From the NCBI RefSeq assembly GCF_008642315.1, contig NZ_CP029192.1, positions 4,898,001 through 4,962,000 of the forward strand: a stretch of DNA of 64,000 nucleotides, given 5' to 3'. The notes beneath the pieces are model-generated. The model saw nothing but the letters and a program-made list of their open reading frames with translations. It did not search any database and was not told the origin of the DNA. Of the stretch, positions 33,759-41,743 are shown one piece after another. The DNA comes from Streptomyces venezuelae (lineage in GTDB: Bacteria > Actinomycetota > Actinomycetes > Streptomycetales > Streptomycetaceae). Position numbers and translations under genes: made by a program. How positions within the stretch are numbered: position 1 is the stretch's first letter; each line of letters opens with the position of its first letter.

Positions 33759-34763
33759 ATGACGCCCGGCAATAACGGCGAGAACACGCCGAGCGCGCCG
33801 CAGGGCGACGACGATCCGTTCGGCTACCTGTACGAGGACGGGCAGGCCGCCGGAGCGACCCCGCCCAGTGGCGGGGGCGGCTACGGGTACCCGGGTCCCC
33901 GGTCCTCGTACAACCAGGTCCGCGCGGTCGGCGACCGGCGCCCGGCGTACGGCCAGCAGACCTACGGCGGCCAGCAGGCGTACGGCCAGCAGGTCCCGCA
34001 CCAGCAGGCCCAGCAGCCCCAGCAGGGCTACGGCCGGCCCAACGCCCACTACACCGCCCCCGAGGCGCAGCCCGGCGGTGCGCCCGTCACGTCGCCGCAG
34101 TACGCGCCCGCGGGCGGCGGCGGCCGTGGCCGCGGCCCGAACACCAAGGGTCTGCTGATCGCGGCGGTCGCCGTCGTCGCGGTCGTCGCGCTCGGCATCG
34201 GCGCCGCGCTGATCACCGGCAACGACGACGACAAGGGCAAGGACGAGGGCGCCGGCAGCACGCCGTCGCAGGCCGAGAGCGTCAAGCCGAGCGACGAGCC
34301 GACCAAGAAGCCCGAGAAGAAGGCGGAGCTCCCCGAGACGGACGCGAAGGCCCTCAAGCTGGAGGGCGGCACGACCACGGCGTCCGACGTGAAGGGCGCG
34401 AAGGCGGGCGGCGGGGTCTACGTCGCCGGGTTCGACAAGGTCGGCGCGCAGATCACGTGGACGGTCGACGGGATTCCGAAGGCCGGGTCGTACAGCCTCC
34501 GCGTGAACTACGGAGTGCCCGGCAAGGACTCCAACGCCACCATCCTCGTCAACGGCAAGAAGCAGACCCGTCCCCTGAACATGAAGAACTTCGCCCACGC
34601 GGAGGAAGGGAACTGGGAGAAGGGCTGGACCAACACCTGGGCAGTGGTCCAGCTCACCAAGGGGACCAACACCGTCACGCTCACCTGCGCACAGAGCGAC
34701 CTGTGCGGGACGACCGGAGCGAACATCGACCAGATGTGGCTCGTCGAGGGAAGCAACGGTTAG
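33759..34763 (+). CDS. Single-pass membrane protein with extracellular CBM35/CBM6-like domain
   Basis: The 334-residue product has a long disordered cytoplasmic N-terminus (Gly/Pro/Gln/Tyr-rich, with repeated AYGQQ and TYGGQQ). One membrane helix lies near residues 130-152 (GLLIAAVAVVAVVALGIGAA), then a charged Lys/Glu/Pro linker. The C-terminal 130-residue beta-sandwich (GGVYVAGFDKVGAQITWTVD, then YSLRVNYGVPG, then GANIDQMWL) resembles carbohydrate-binding modules of families 6 and 35. It may bind cell-wall or extracellular sugars. No catalytic domain is present. CAGGGA lies directly before the ATG. Confidence 0.8.
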   Translation: MTPGNNGENTPSAPQGDDDPFGYLYEDGQAAGATPPSGGGGYGYPGPRSSYNQVRAVGDRRPAYGQQTYGGQQAYGQQVPHQQAQQPQQGYGRPNAHYTAPEAQPGGAPVTSPQYAPAGGGGRGRGPNTKGLLIAAVAVVAVVALGIGAALITGNDDDKGKDEGAGSTPSQAESVKPSDEPTKKPEKKAELPETDAKALKLEGGTTTASDVKGAKAGGGVYVAGFDKVGAQITWTVDGIPKAGSYSLRVNYGVPGKDSNATILVNGKKQTRPLNMKNFAHAEEGNWEKGWTNTWAVVQLTKGTNTVTLTCAQSDLCGTTGANIDQMWLVEGSNG

Positions 34764-34779
34764 CCGCTCGGGCTGCTGA

Positions 34780-35628
34780 CTACTTCAGCAGCCCCAGGAA
34801 CCCCGCCACCGTCCCGGCCATCGCCTCGCGAGCCGGGGCGAGGTATTTCCGGGGGTCGACGCCCGTCTCGTGGGCGGTGAGATGGGCGCGGACCTCGCCC
34901 GTGAACGCCGTGTTGAGGGCCGTGCCCACGTTGATCTTCACCATGCCGGACGTGATCGCCTGACGGATCTCGTCGTCCGGTACGCCACTTGAGCCGTGCA
35001 GGACGAGGGGGACCGGCACGGCGGTCGCGAGGGCGGCGATCAACTCGTGGTCCAGGGACGCCGTGCGCTCCGTCATCGCGTGCGAGGAGCCCACCGCCAC
35101 CGCGAGGGCGTCCACGCCCGTCTCCGCGACGTACGCGACCGCCTCCGCCGGATCCGTCCGCACACCCGGCGCGTGCGCGTCCAGCGGCGCCTCACCCTCC
35201 TTGCCGCCCACCTCGCCGAGCTCCGCCTCGACCCAGATGCCGCGCTCGTGGCCCCAACGGACCGCGTCCGCCGTCGCCTTCACGTTCTCGCCGTACGACA
35301 GCTTCGACGCGTCGAACATCACCGAGCTGAAGCCCTCCGGGTGCGCGGCGCGCAGCAGTTCGGGGTCCGTGACGTGGTCCAGGTGGAGCGAGAGCGGGGC
35401 GGATGACGCGCGGGCCACCGCCGCCGTCGCCGCCGCGATCGCGGAGAGGCGGCCGCCGTGGAACTTCACCGCGTTCTCCGATATCTGCAGGATCGCGGGC
35501 GCTCCGGCCCGCTCCGCGCCCAGCGCGACCGCCTCCGCGTGCTCCAGGGTGATGACATTGAACGCGGCGACGCCGTGACCCGCTGCGCGGGCCCCCGAGA
35601 CGAGCTCGCCGGTGCTGACCAGTGGCAC
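34780..35628 (-). CDS. Class II fructose/tagatose-bisphosphate aldolase (GatY/KbaY type)
   Basis: The 282-residue aldolase splits a ketose 1,6-bisphosphate or related phosphate into dihydroxyacetone phosphate and an aldehyde. The zinc motif HLDHVTD is at about residues 79-85, and EAELGEVGGKEGE and LVLHGSSGV carry further class II ligands. Length and motifs are closer to the tagatose-bisphosphate aldolase branch than to glycolytic FbaA. The GTG at 35628 follows GGGGAG and begins the conserved VPLVSTGEL. It lies 62 bp after a PfkB kinase on the same strand and completes a possible amino-sugar or tagatose route. Confidence 0.85.
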   Translation of the reverse strand: MPLVSTGELVSGARAAGHGVAAFNVITLEHAEAVALGAERAGAPAILQISENAVKFHGGRLSAIAAATAAVARASSAPLSLHLDHVTDPELLRAAHPEGFSSVMFDASKLSYGENVKATADAVRWGHERGIWVEAELGEVGGKEGEAPLDAHAPGVRTDPAEAVAYVAETGVDALAVAVGSSHAMTERTASLDHELIAALATAVPVPLVLHGSSGVPDDEIRQAITSGMVKINVGTALNTAFTGEVRAHLTAHETGVDPRKYLAPAREAMAGTVAGFLGLLK

Positions 35629-35690
35629 GGTTCTCCCCAGTTGCTCCAGGCCCGGCGCTCCGGGCCGATTGCTGTAGGCGGTGCGGAGGT

Positions 35691-36626
35691 TCAGGCCGCG
35701 GTGACCTGCCCGGTCACCGCGACACGAGGCAACAGATCTCTGTACGTCGAAGGGTCGAACTCGCCCGCCACCGGCGACATCACCGTCGCCGCCGACAGGG
35801 CCACGGCGCGCGCCAGGCGGTCCGGCCACGGAAGGTGTTCGGCGAGGCCCGAGAGGAGGCCCGCGACCGCCGAGTCGCCCGCGCCGGTCGGGTTGCCGCG
35901 GACCCGCTTCGGGGGGCGGGCGTGCCAGCCGCCGTCCGCGGTGACCGCGAGGAGGCCGTCGGCGCCGAGGGAGGCGACCACGGCGTGGGCGCCCCTGCGG
36001 CGGGCGTCGCGGGTGGCCTGTGCGGGCTCGTGGGAGCCGGTGAGCTCGGCGAGTTCGTCCGCGTTGGGCTTCACGATGTCGGGGCGTGCGGCGACGCCCC
36101 GGCGCAGCGGCTCCCCGCTCGTGTCGAGCAGGACGGGGACGCGGGCGGCGCGTGCGGACCGTACGAGGAGGGCGTACGCGCCGACGGGGACGCCCGGCGG
36201 GAGGCTGCCGCAGAGGGCGACCGCGGCCAGGCCCTCGCGGTGCAGCAACTCCTCGTAGGAGTCCAGGAAAGCGGCCCACTCGGCGGGGGCGACGGCCGGG
36301 CCCGGCTCGTTGAGCTGGGTGGTGTCTCCGGTCGCCGCGTCGACGACGGCGAGGGTGCGGCGGGTGGCGCCCGCGACCGGGGCGAGGGCATCCGTCACGC
36401 GCGGCTCGGCGGCGAGCCGTTCGTGCAGGATGCGGCCGGTGTCGCCGCCCGCGAAGCCGGTGACGGTGACGTCGTGGCCGAGTGCGGCGAGCACGCGGGC
36501 GACGTTCAGGCCCTTGCCGCCCGGGCGTTCGGTCACCTCGGTGACGCGGTGCGAGGCGTGCGGGGTGAGGGCGGGGACGCGGTAGGTGATGTCGAGCGCG
36601 GCGTTCAGCGTGACGGTGAGGATCAC
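35691..36626 (-). CDS. PfkB-family hexose-phosphate kinase (1-phosphofructokinase/tagatose-6-phosphate kinase type)
   Basis: The 311-residue kinase shows the N-terminal PfkB pattern TLNAALDITYRV and ERPGGKGLNVARVL, and the C-terminal catalytic motif GNPTGAGDSAVAGLLSGL, where Asp is the base. This is the FruK/LacC branch, which phosphorylates fructose-1-phosphate or tagatose-6-phosphate with ATP. Placement right before a GatY-like aldolase and downstream of nagA favours tagatose-6-phosphate, by inference. I chose the GTG at 36626, which has GGGGGT at workable spacing. A GTG 9 bp upstream touches that site. Confidence 0.83.
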   Translation of the reverse strand: MILTVTLNAALDITYRVPALTPHASHRVTEVTERPGGKGLNVARVLAALGHDVTVTGFAGGDTGRILHERLAAEPRVTDALAPVAGATRRTLAVVDAATGDTTQLNEPGPAVAPAEWAAFLDSYEELLHREGLAAVALCGSLPPGVPVGAYALLVRSARAARVPVLLDTSGEPLRRGVAARPDIVKPNADELAELTGSHEPAQATRDARRRGAHAVVASLGADGLLAVTADGGWHARPPKRVRGNPTGAGDSAVAGLLSGLAEHLPWPDRLARAVALSAATVMSPVAGEFDPSTYRDLLPRVAVTGQVTAA

Positions 36627-36695
36627 TCGTACCACCCCCGAAGTGCCTGTTCGTTCGCGCTTGCTGTGGGCCTCGCCAGGGTTCTGATCATGCCA

Positions 36696-36741
36696 AACAG
36701 AAGGCGGTTGGCCCAGGGGTGAGGGCCAACCGCCTTCTGTT
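36696..36741 (-). terminator. Hairpin terminator after nagA
   Basis: A perfect 19-bp stem (36696-36714 with 36723-36741) surrounds an 8-nt loop. It separates nagKA from the PfkB-aldolase pair, so the latter needs its own promoter or read-through. Confidence 0.88.
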
Positions 36742-36784
36742 CAGGTGGTGTCAGCGGAGAGTGACAGCAGGGTGCCAGAGGGGG

Positions 36785-37924
36785 CTAAAAGGGATCGACC
36801 ACCCATTCGCCCTTGCGCATCACGCCCTTGACGTCGAAGGCCGCGTCCAGGACCACCACGTCCGCGTCCTTGCCGGGCTCCAGGGAGCCCACCTTGTCGT
36901 ACTGCCCGAGGAGCTTCGCCGGGTTGGCGGAGATGGCGCGGACGGTGTCCTCCACGGACAGCCCGTCGACGGTCACGGACCGCTTGAACGCGCGGTCCTG
37001 GGTGAGGGTCGAGCCCGCGATCGAGCCGCCCTCGACGAGCCGCGCGACGCTGTCCTTCACCTCCACCTCCAGCGGGCCGAGCATGTAGCGGCCGTCGCCG
37101 AAGCCGGCCGCGTCCATCGCGTCGGTGATGAGGGCGACGCGGGCGGCGCCCGCGTGGTGGAAGGCCAGCTCGAACGAGGCCGGGTGGAGGTGGGTGCCGT
37201 CGTTGATGAGCTCGACGGTGATCCGCTCGTCCTCCAGGAGCGCGGCGATCGGGCCCGGGACGCGGTGGCCGAGGCCCGGCATGGCGTTGAACAGGTGCGT
37301 GGCGACGGTGGCGCCCGCGTCGATCGCCTCGACGGTCTGCTCGTACGTCGCGTCCGTGTGGCCGATGGCCGCGATGACGCCGTGCTCGGCGAGGAGACGT
37401 ACGGAGTCGATGCCGCCCGGGAGTTCGGTGGCGAGCGTGAACATCCTCGCGTGGCCGCGGGCCGCGTCCATCAGCTTGCGGACGTCGGCGGGGTCGGGAT
37501 GCCGGAGCAGGTCCTCGCTGTGGGCGCCCTTGCGGCACGGGGAGATGAAAGGGCCCTCGAAGTGGATGCCGGCGAGGTCGCCCTGCTCGGCGAGTTCCGA
37601 GAGCAGTCCGGCGCGCTGGGCGAGGAAGTCCATCTCGCCGGTGACCGTGGAGGCGACGACCGTGGTGGTGCCGTGCAGACGGTGGGTGTGGATGCCCTTG
37701 AGGACGTCTTCGACGGTGCCCGAGGTGAAGGAGGCGCCGCCGCCGCCGTGGTTGTGGATGTCGACGAAGCCGGGGACCAGCCAGTGGCCGGTGAGGTCGA
37801 TCGTCTCCGCGTCCGCGGGAGCGCTCCCGCTGATGCGGGTGCCCTCGACGATCACTCGGCCGTTGGTGAGGGTCCCGGTGGGCAGTACCACCTGTGCACC
37901 GGCGAGAACCTTGCTAGTGGCCAT
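36785..37924 (-). CDS. nagA: N-acetylglucosamine-6-phosphate deacetylase
   Basis: The 379-residue amidohydrolase removes acetate from GlcNAc-6-phosphate to give glucosamine-6-phosphate, the DasR effector. Typical stretches are VDIHNHGGGGASF near residue 60, GIHFEGPFISP with the metal-binding Glu, GHTDATYEQ, THLFNAM and ITDAMDAAG with the catalytic Asp. The ATG at 37924 shares one base with the nagK stop (TGATG), so translation is coupled. A dre lies in front of the nagK-nagA pair. Confidence 0.95.
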   Translation of the reverse strand: MATSKVLAGAQVVLPTGTLTNGRVIVEGTRISGSAPADAETIDLTGHWLVPGFVDIHNHGGGGASFTSGTVEDVLKGIHTHRLHGTTTVVASTVTGEMDFLAQRAGLLSELAEQGDLAGIHFEGPFISPCRKGAHSEDLLRHPDPADVRKLMDAARGHARMFTLATELPGGIDSVRLLAEHGVIAAIGHTDATYEQTVEAIDAGATVATHLFNAMPGLGHRVPGPIAALLEDERITVELINDGTHLHPASFELAFHHAGAARVALITDAMDAAGFGDGRYMLGPLEVEVKDSVARLVEGGSIAGSTLTQDRAFKRSVTVDGLSVEDTVRAISANPAKLLGQYDKVGSLEPGKDADVVVLDAAFDVKGVMRKGEWVVDPF

Positions 37925-38925
37925 CAGGTGGGTACCTCCGTGGGGTGGGTGGTTGTGGTGGGGGAGGAGCTCTTCGCGGGCTGTCCGTCGACCAGGTCCC
38001 AGGCCAGCAGGCCCGCTCCCAGGCATCCCGCCGTGTCGCCCAGCGCCGCCGGGACGATCTCCGGCAGCGTCTGGAACTGGACCACGCGCGCCGCGACGGC
38101 GGCCCGCAGCGGCGTGAACAACGTTTCCCCCGCCTCGGCCAGGCCGCCACCGATGATCAGGGTGTGCGGGTCCAGCAGAGTGAGGGCGGTGAGCAGGCCG
38201 TCGGCCAGGGCGTCCACGGCGTTCCGCCAGACCTCCTCGGCCCTCGGGTCGCCGGACTCCACGGCCTTCGCGCAGTCCGCGGCGTCCGCCTCGGGGTCGC
38301 CGCTCGCCTCGGCCCACGCCTTGCTGACCGCGGACGCGGAGGCGAGGCGCTCCAGGCAGCCGCGCTGGCCGCAGCCGCAGGGCGGGCCGCCCGGGCGCAC
38401 GACGATGTGGCCGATCTCGCCCGCCGAGCCGTGCGCGCCGGGTTCGATGGCGCCGCCGATGCCGATGGCGCCCGCGATGCCGGTGCCCAGCGGGACGAAC
38501 AGGAAGCGGTCCGCGCCCTTGCCCGCGCCGATGCGGCCCTCGGCCAGGCCGCCCGTGCGGACGTCGTGGCCCAGGGCCACGGGGACGCCTTCCAGGCGGG
38601 TGCTGAGGAGGTCCCTGAGGGGGACGTCGCTCCAGCCGAGGTTGGCCGCGTACACGGCTATGCCGCGGTCGGCGTCGACGATGCCGGGGACGGCCACTCC
38701 TGCCGCTGCCGCGGGCTCGCCGTAGTGGGCGATGCCGTGGGCGCGCAGGTCCGCGGCGAAGTCGAGGATGGACTCCACTACCGCGTCGGCGCCGCGGGTG
38801 CGGCCGGTGGGGCGGCGGGCCTCGTGCAGCAGGGTGCCGTCCGCCCCTACCAGGGCGGCCTTCATTCCGGTGCCGCCCACATCGAGGGCGATGACGTGTC
38901 TCACGGGAACAGTCTCGCTCGTCAC
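37924..38925 (-). CDS. nagK: ROK-family N-acetylglucosamine kinase
   Basis: The 333-residue ROK kinase phosphorylates free GlcNAc at C6. It has the phosphate loop DVGGTGMKAALV at about residues 15-26, the sugar motif HGSAGEIGHIVV, and the zinc site PPCGCGQRGCLE. The predicted product feeds NagA directly. The start is unsure: the GTG at 38925 has no ribosome site but lies just after a TAGACC -10-like box inside the dre, so a leaderless transcript is possible. A GTG 21 bp downstream is the alternative. Confidence 0.92.
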   Translation of the reverse strand: MTSETVPVRHVIALDVGGTGMKAALVGADGTLLHEARRPTGRTRGADAVVESILDFAADLRAHGIAHYGEPAAAAGVAVPGIVDADRGIAVYAANLGWSDVPLRDLLSTRLEGVPVALGHDVRTGGLAEGRIGAGKGADRFLFVPLGTGIAGAIGIGGAIEPGAHGSAGEIGHIVVRPGGPPCGCGQRGCLERLASASAVSKAWAEASGDPEADAADCAKAVESGDPRAEEVWRNAVDALADGLLTALTLLDPHTLIIGGGLAEAGETLFTPLRAAVAARVVQFQTLPEIVPAALGDTAGCLGAGLLAWDLVDGQPAKSSSPTTTTHPTEVPT

Positions 38926-38930
38926 CCGTG

Positions 38931-38946
38931 AGAGGTCTAGTCCACT
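38931..38946. promoter_or_regulatory. DasR-responsive element (dre) before nagKA
   Basis: AGAGGTCTAGTCCACT matches the dre consensus at 14 of 16 positions. It lies 6 bp upstream of the nagK start and overlaps a likely -10 element, so DasR binding would block transcription. DasR control of nagKA is established in S. coelicolor. Confidence 0.88.
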
Positions 38947-39001
38947 TCGGGGGTCCGTGTCGGGACGGAGGTCCTTTTCGGGGGGCGTGTCCGTTTGGCC
39001 G

Positions 39002-39033
39002 AGGGGGCGCCCGCACGGCCGCGGGCGCCCCCT
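39002..39033 (-). terminator. Hairpin terminator after the SIS gene
   Basis: A perfect 13-bp stem (AGGGGGCGCCCGC at 39002-39014, complement at 39021-39033) surrounds a 6-nt loop, 8 bp after the SIS-gene stop. Confidence 0.82.
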
Positions 39034-39040
39034 GCCGGGC

Positions 39041-39934
39041 TCAGCTCAGGATCACGCTGCGCGTGAGGTTGCGGGGGTGGTCCGGGTCGTAGCCCCGGGA
39101 TTCCGCCAGGGCCACCGCGAGGCGCTGCGCGCGGATGAGGTCGGCCAGCGGGTCGACCTCCTGGCGGGCGACCAGTTCGCCGCCGACGCGGGCCACGTCC
39201 TCCGCGAGGCCGTCCGGCAGCATGCCGAACATCCAGGCCACCCGGCCGGGGCCGGTGATGGAGATGGGGCCGTGGCGGTACTCCATCGCCGGGTAGGACT
39301 CCGTCCAGGCGCCCGCCGCCTCCCGCATCTTCAGGGCTGCTTCGAGGGCGAGTCCGTAGGTCCAGCCGCGGCCGAGGAACGTCCACTGTTCCGCGCCGAC
39401 CACCGACGCGGGCAGCGGCTCCGTCACCGCGAGTTCCGCGTCCACCGCCGCGTCCTGCACCGTTTTCAGGCCGGGGATGTGGCCGAGGCCGGCGCGCAGG
39501 AAGGCGAAGGCCGTCGTGGCGAAGCGGGTCTGGACGACCGATTCCTCGTCCGCCCAGTCCAGGACCGCCACGGAGTCCGCCGCGTCCATGACGGGCGTCT
39601 TCGGGTCGGCGGTGAGCGCGAGCGTCGGGACCTTGCCCTTGAGAGACGTCAGGAGGTCCAGGACCTCCGTCGTCGTGCCGGAGCGGGTGATCGCCACGAC
39701 GCGGTCGTACGTGCGGCCCGCCGGGAACTCCGAGGACGCGAACGCGTCCGTCTCGCCGAGGCCCGCCGCCTCGCGCAGCGTCGCGTAGGCGATGGCCATG
39801 AACCAGGACGTCCCGCAGCCGGTGACGGCGACCCGCTCACCTGGCCTCGGCAGATCGTCGAAGGCGGCGGCCGCTTCCACCGCCCGGCGCCAGCAGGCGG
39901 GCTGGGTGGCTATCTCTTCTGCGGTACGCGACAT
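39041..39934 (-). CDS. SIS-domain sugar-phosphate isomerase/deaminase (AgaS/GlmS-like)
   Basis: The 297-residue protein has two SIS domains. The first shows VAVTGCGTSWFMAIAY and AITRSGTTTEVLDLL, and the second ALKMREAAGAWTESYPAMEYRHGP, which matches the isomerase half of GlmS and AgaS. It lacks the glutaminase domain, so it is not a GlmS synthase. An aldose-ketose isomerase that deaminates glucosamine- or galactosamine-6-phosphate is the best guess. Divergent from a sugar-binding lipoprotein, with a dre between them. The ATG at 39934 follows GAGGAG. Confidence 0.83.
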   Translation of the reverse strand: MSRTAEEIATQPACWRRAVEAAAAFDDLPRPGERVAVTGCGTSWFMAIAYATLREAAGLGETDAFASSEFPAGRTYDRVVAITRSGTTTEVLDLLTSLKGKVPTLALTADPKTPVMDAADSVAVLDWADEESVVQTRFATTAFAFLRAGLGHIPGLKTVQDAAVDAELAVTEPLPASVVGAEQWTFLGRGWTYGLALEAALKMREAAGAWTESYPAMEYRHGPISITGPGRVAWMFGMLPDGLAEDVARVGGELVARQEVDPLADLIRAQRLAVALAESRGYDPDHPRNLTRSVILS

Positions 39935-40059
39935 GCGCCAAGGCTCCTCGTCAGTGCGGTGAATCCGAGCGGTGTATCCGTTGTGCCGTGCATAGCAGTC
40001 GTCCGGCGCGGCCTGCAACGCTCAGGGCCCGGCGGACGCCGTTGCACAAGTGAGACTCG

Positions 40060-40075
40060 GGTGGTGTAGACCTTG
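40060..40075. promoter_or_regulatory. dre-like site between SIS and sugar-binding genes
   Basis: GGTGGTGTAGACCTTG matches the dre consensus at 11 of 16 positions, and its complement is close to the dasA dre as I remember it (ACAGGTCTACACCACT). It lies 125 bp before the SIS start and 90 bp before the lipoprotein start, so one site could serve both. Confidence 0.6.
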
Positions 40076-40164
40076 TGTCCGGACTCGGGAGAAAATCGCA
40101 GTTCGGCAAGGTGCGAACGTTGAAGCAAAGCAAGTAGAAGCAGAGCAATGAGGGTGGGACAGCT

Positions 40165-41430
40165 GTGCAGCGGCGCGTGACAGGACTGACCGCGGCGGTG
40201 GCCGCACTGGGCATGGCGGGCGTGCTCGCCGGCTGCGGCGGTCCCGGCGACTCCGGCGACGTCACCCTCAAGCTGGTGGCCGCCGACTACGGCGACTCCG
40301 CGGCGAACAGCTCCAAGAAGTACTGGGACAAGGTCGTCAAGGGGTTCGAGGCCGAGAACCCCGGCATCAAGGTCGACGTCACCGTTCACTCCTGGAACGA
40401 CGTGGACCGCGAGGTCAAGGAGATGGTCAAGAAGGGCGACGCCCCCGACCTGGCGCAGATCGGCGCGTACGCCGACTACGCCGCGCAGGGCAAGCTCTAC
40501 GAGGCCGACGAGCTCCTCTCCATCGCCACGCAGGCCGACTTCCTGGCGCCCCTCTCGCGCGCCGGCGAGGTCAACCGCATCCAGTACGGCATGCCGTTCG
40601 CCTCCTCCACCCGCCTGCTCTTCTACAACACCAAGCTCTTCAAGGACGCGAACCTGACGCCGCCGCAGAGCTGGAGCGAGCTGCAGTCCGACGCGAAGGC
40701 GCTGAAGGCGCGCGGCGTGAAGATCCCGTACGCGCTGCCGCTCGGCCCCGAGGAGGCGCCCGCCGAGACGCTGATGTGGATGCTCAGCGGCGGCGGCGGT
40801 TACACCGACAACGTCGGCTCGTACGCCATCGACTCCCCGCAGAACGCCAAGACGTTCGCCTGGCTGCGGGACGAGCTCGTCGGCAAGGGGCTGACCGGCC
40901 CGACGGCGCCCGCGAAGATGAACCGCGCGGAGGCGTTCGCGGCGTTCTCGCGCGGCGAGGTCGGCATGCTCAACGGCCACCCGACGCTGATGAAGATGGC
41001 GGCCAAGAAGGGCGTGAAGTTCGGCATGGTGCCGGCGCCCGGCGTCAACGGCAAGGCGCAGGCCACGATGGGTGTCGCCGACTGGATGATGGCGTTCAAG
41101 CAGAACGGCCACCGCAAGGAGGTCGGCAAGTTCCTGGACTACGCGTACAGCAAGAAGAACGTCCTGGAGTTCTCGAACGAGTACGACATCCTGCCGGTGA
41201 CGACCTCCGCGTCCGAGGCGATGGCCAAGGACCGCGGTCACACGGAGCTCGGCAAGTTCCTCGAAGAGCTCCCGACGTCCGAGCTGTACCCGGTGGGCAA
41301 GACGTCGTGGGCGCAGGTCTCCGCCGACATCAAGAAGGACATCGGCAAGACGGTCGGTGACGGCGGCGACCCGAAGTCGGTGCTCGGCCGGATCCAGAGC
41401 CGGGCGATGACCGAGGAGAACGCCGAGTAG
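40165..41430 (+). CDS. Extracellular sugar-binding lipoprotein of an ABC importer
   Basis: The 421-residue product has a lipobox VLAGC near residue 24 and the two-lobe fold of family 1 solute-binding proteins. Typical features are PGIKVDVTVHSWNDVDREVKEM, APDLAQIGAYADY and STRLLFYNTKLFKDA. It should capture a sugar or amino sugar outside the membrane. No permease gene is adjacent, so it needs distant partners and probably MsiK. It is divergent from the SIS gene with a shared dre, which supports an amino-sugar substrate. The start is a GTG at 40165. Confidence 0.88.
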   Translation: MQRRVTGLTAAVAALGMAGVLAGCGGPGDSGDVTLKLVAADYGDSAANSSKKYWDKVVKGFEAENPGIKVDVTVHSWNDVDREVKEMVKKGDAPDLAQIGAYADYAAQGKLYEADELLSIATQADFLAPLSRAGEVNRIQYGMPFASSTRLLFYNTKLFKDANLTPPQSWSELQSDAKALKARGVKIPYALPLGPEEAPAETLMWMLSGGGGYTDNVGSYAIDSPQNAKTFAWLRDELVGKGLTGPTAPAKMNRAEAFAAFSRGEVGMLNGHPTLMKMAAKKGVKFGMVPAPGVNGKAQATMGVADWMMAFKQNGHRKEVGKFLDYAYSKKNVLEFSNEYDILPVTTSASEAMAKDRGHTELGKFLEELPTSELYPVGKTSWAQVSADIKKDIGKTVGDGGDPKSVLGRIQSRAMTEENAE

Positions 41431-41439
41431 CGTGCGGGT

Positions 41440-41724
41440 ATGACCGTTCACGACCCGGACGAGCACGAGCCGGACGAGCCGGACGCCCCTGCAGGAGCTG
41501 TCGAGCTCTCCGCCCGCGACCGCGCCGTGCTCGCCCTCGAACGGCGGCAGTGGCCCGGTCCCGGAGCCAAGGAACGGGCCATCCGCGAGGAGCTCGGGAT
41601 GGTCCCGGTGCGCTACTACCAAATCCTGAACGCCCTTCTCGACGACACCCGCGCGCTCGCCCACGACCCGATTACGGTCAATCGGCTGCGCCGGGTGCGG
41701 GAGTCCCGGCGCGACGAGCGCTGA
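41440..41724 (+). CDS. DUF3263 family protein
   Basis: The 94-residue acidic protein contains the short DUF3263 motif LSARDRAVLALERRQWPGPGAK followed by IREELGMVPVRYYQILNALL. This looks like a helix-turn-helix-like helical bundle. The function is unknown, but the family is nearly universal in actinobacteria and is often next to otsB, as here. It starts at the ATG at 41440, 9 bp after the lipoprotein stop. Confidence 0.9.
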   Translation: MTVHDPDEHEPDEPDAPAGAVELSARDRAVLALERRQWPGPGAKERAIREELGMVPVRYYQILNALLDDTRALAHDPITVNRLRRVRESRRDER

Positions 41725-41743
41725 CGCGGCTAAGGTCGGGCCC

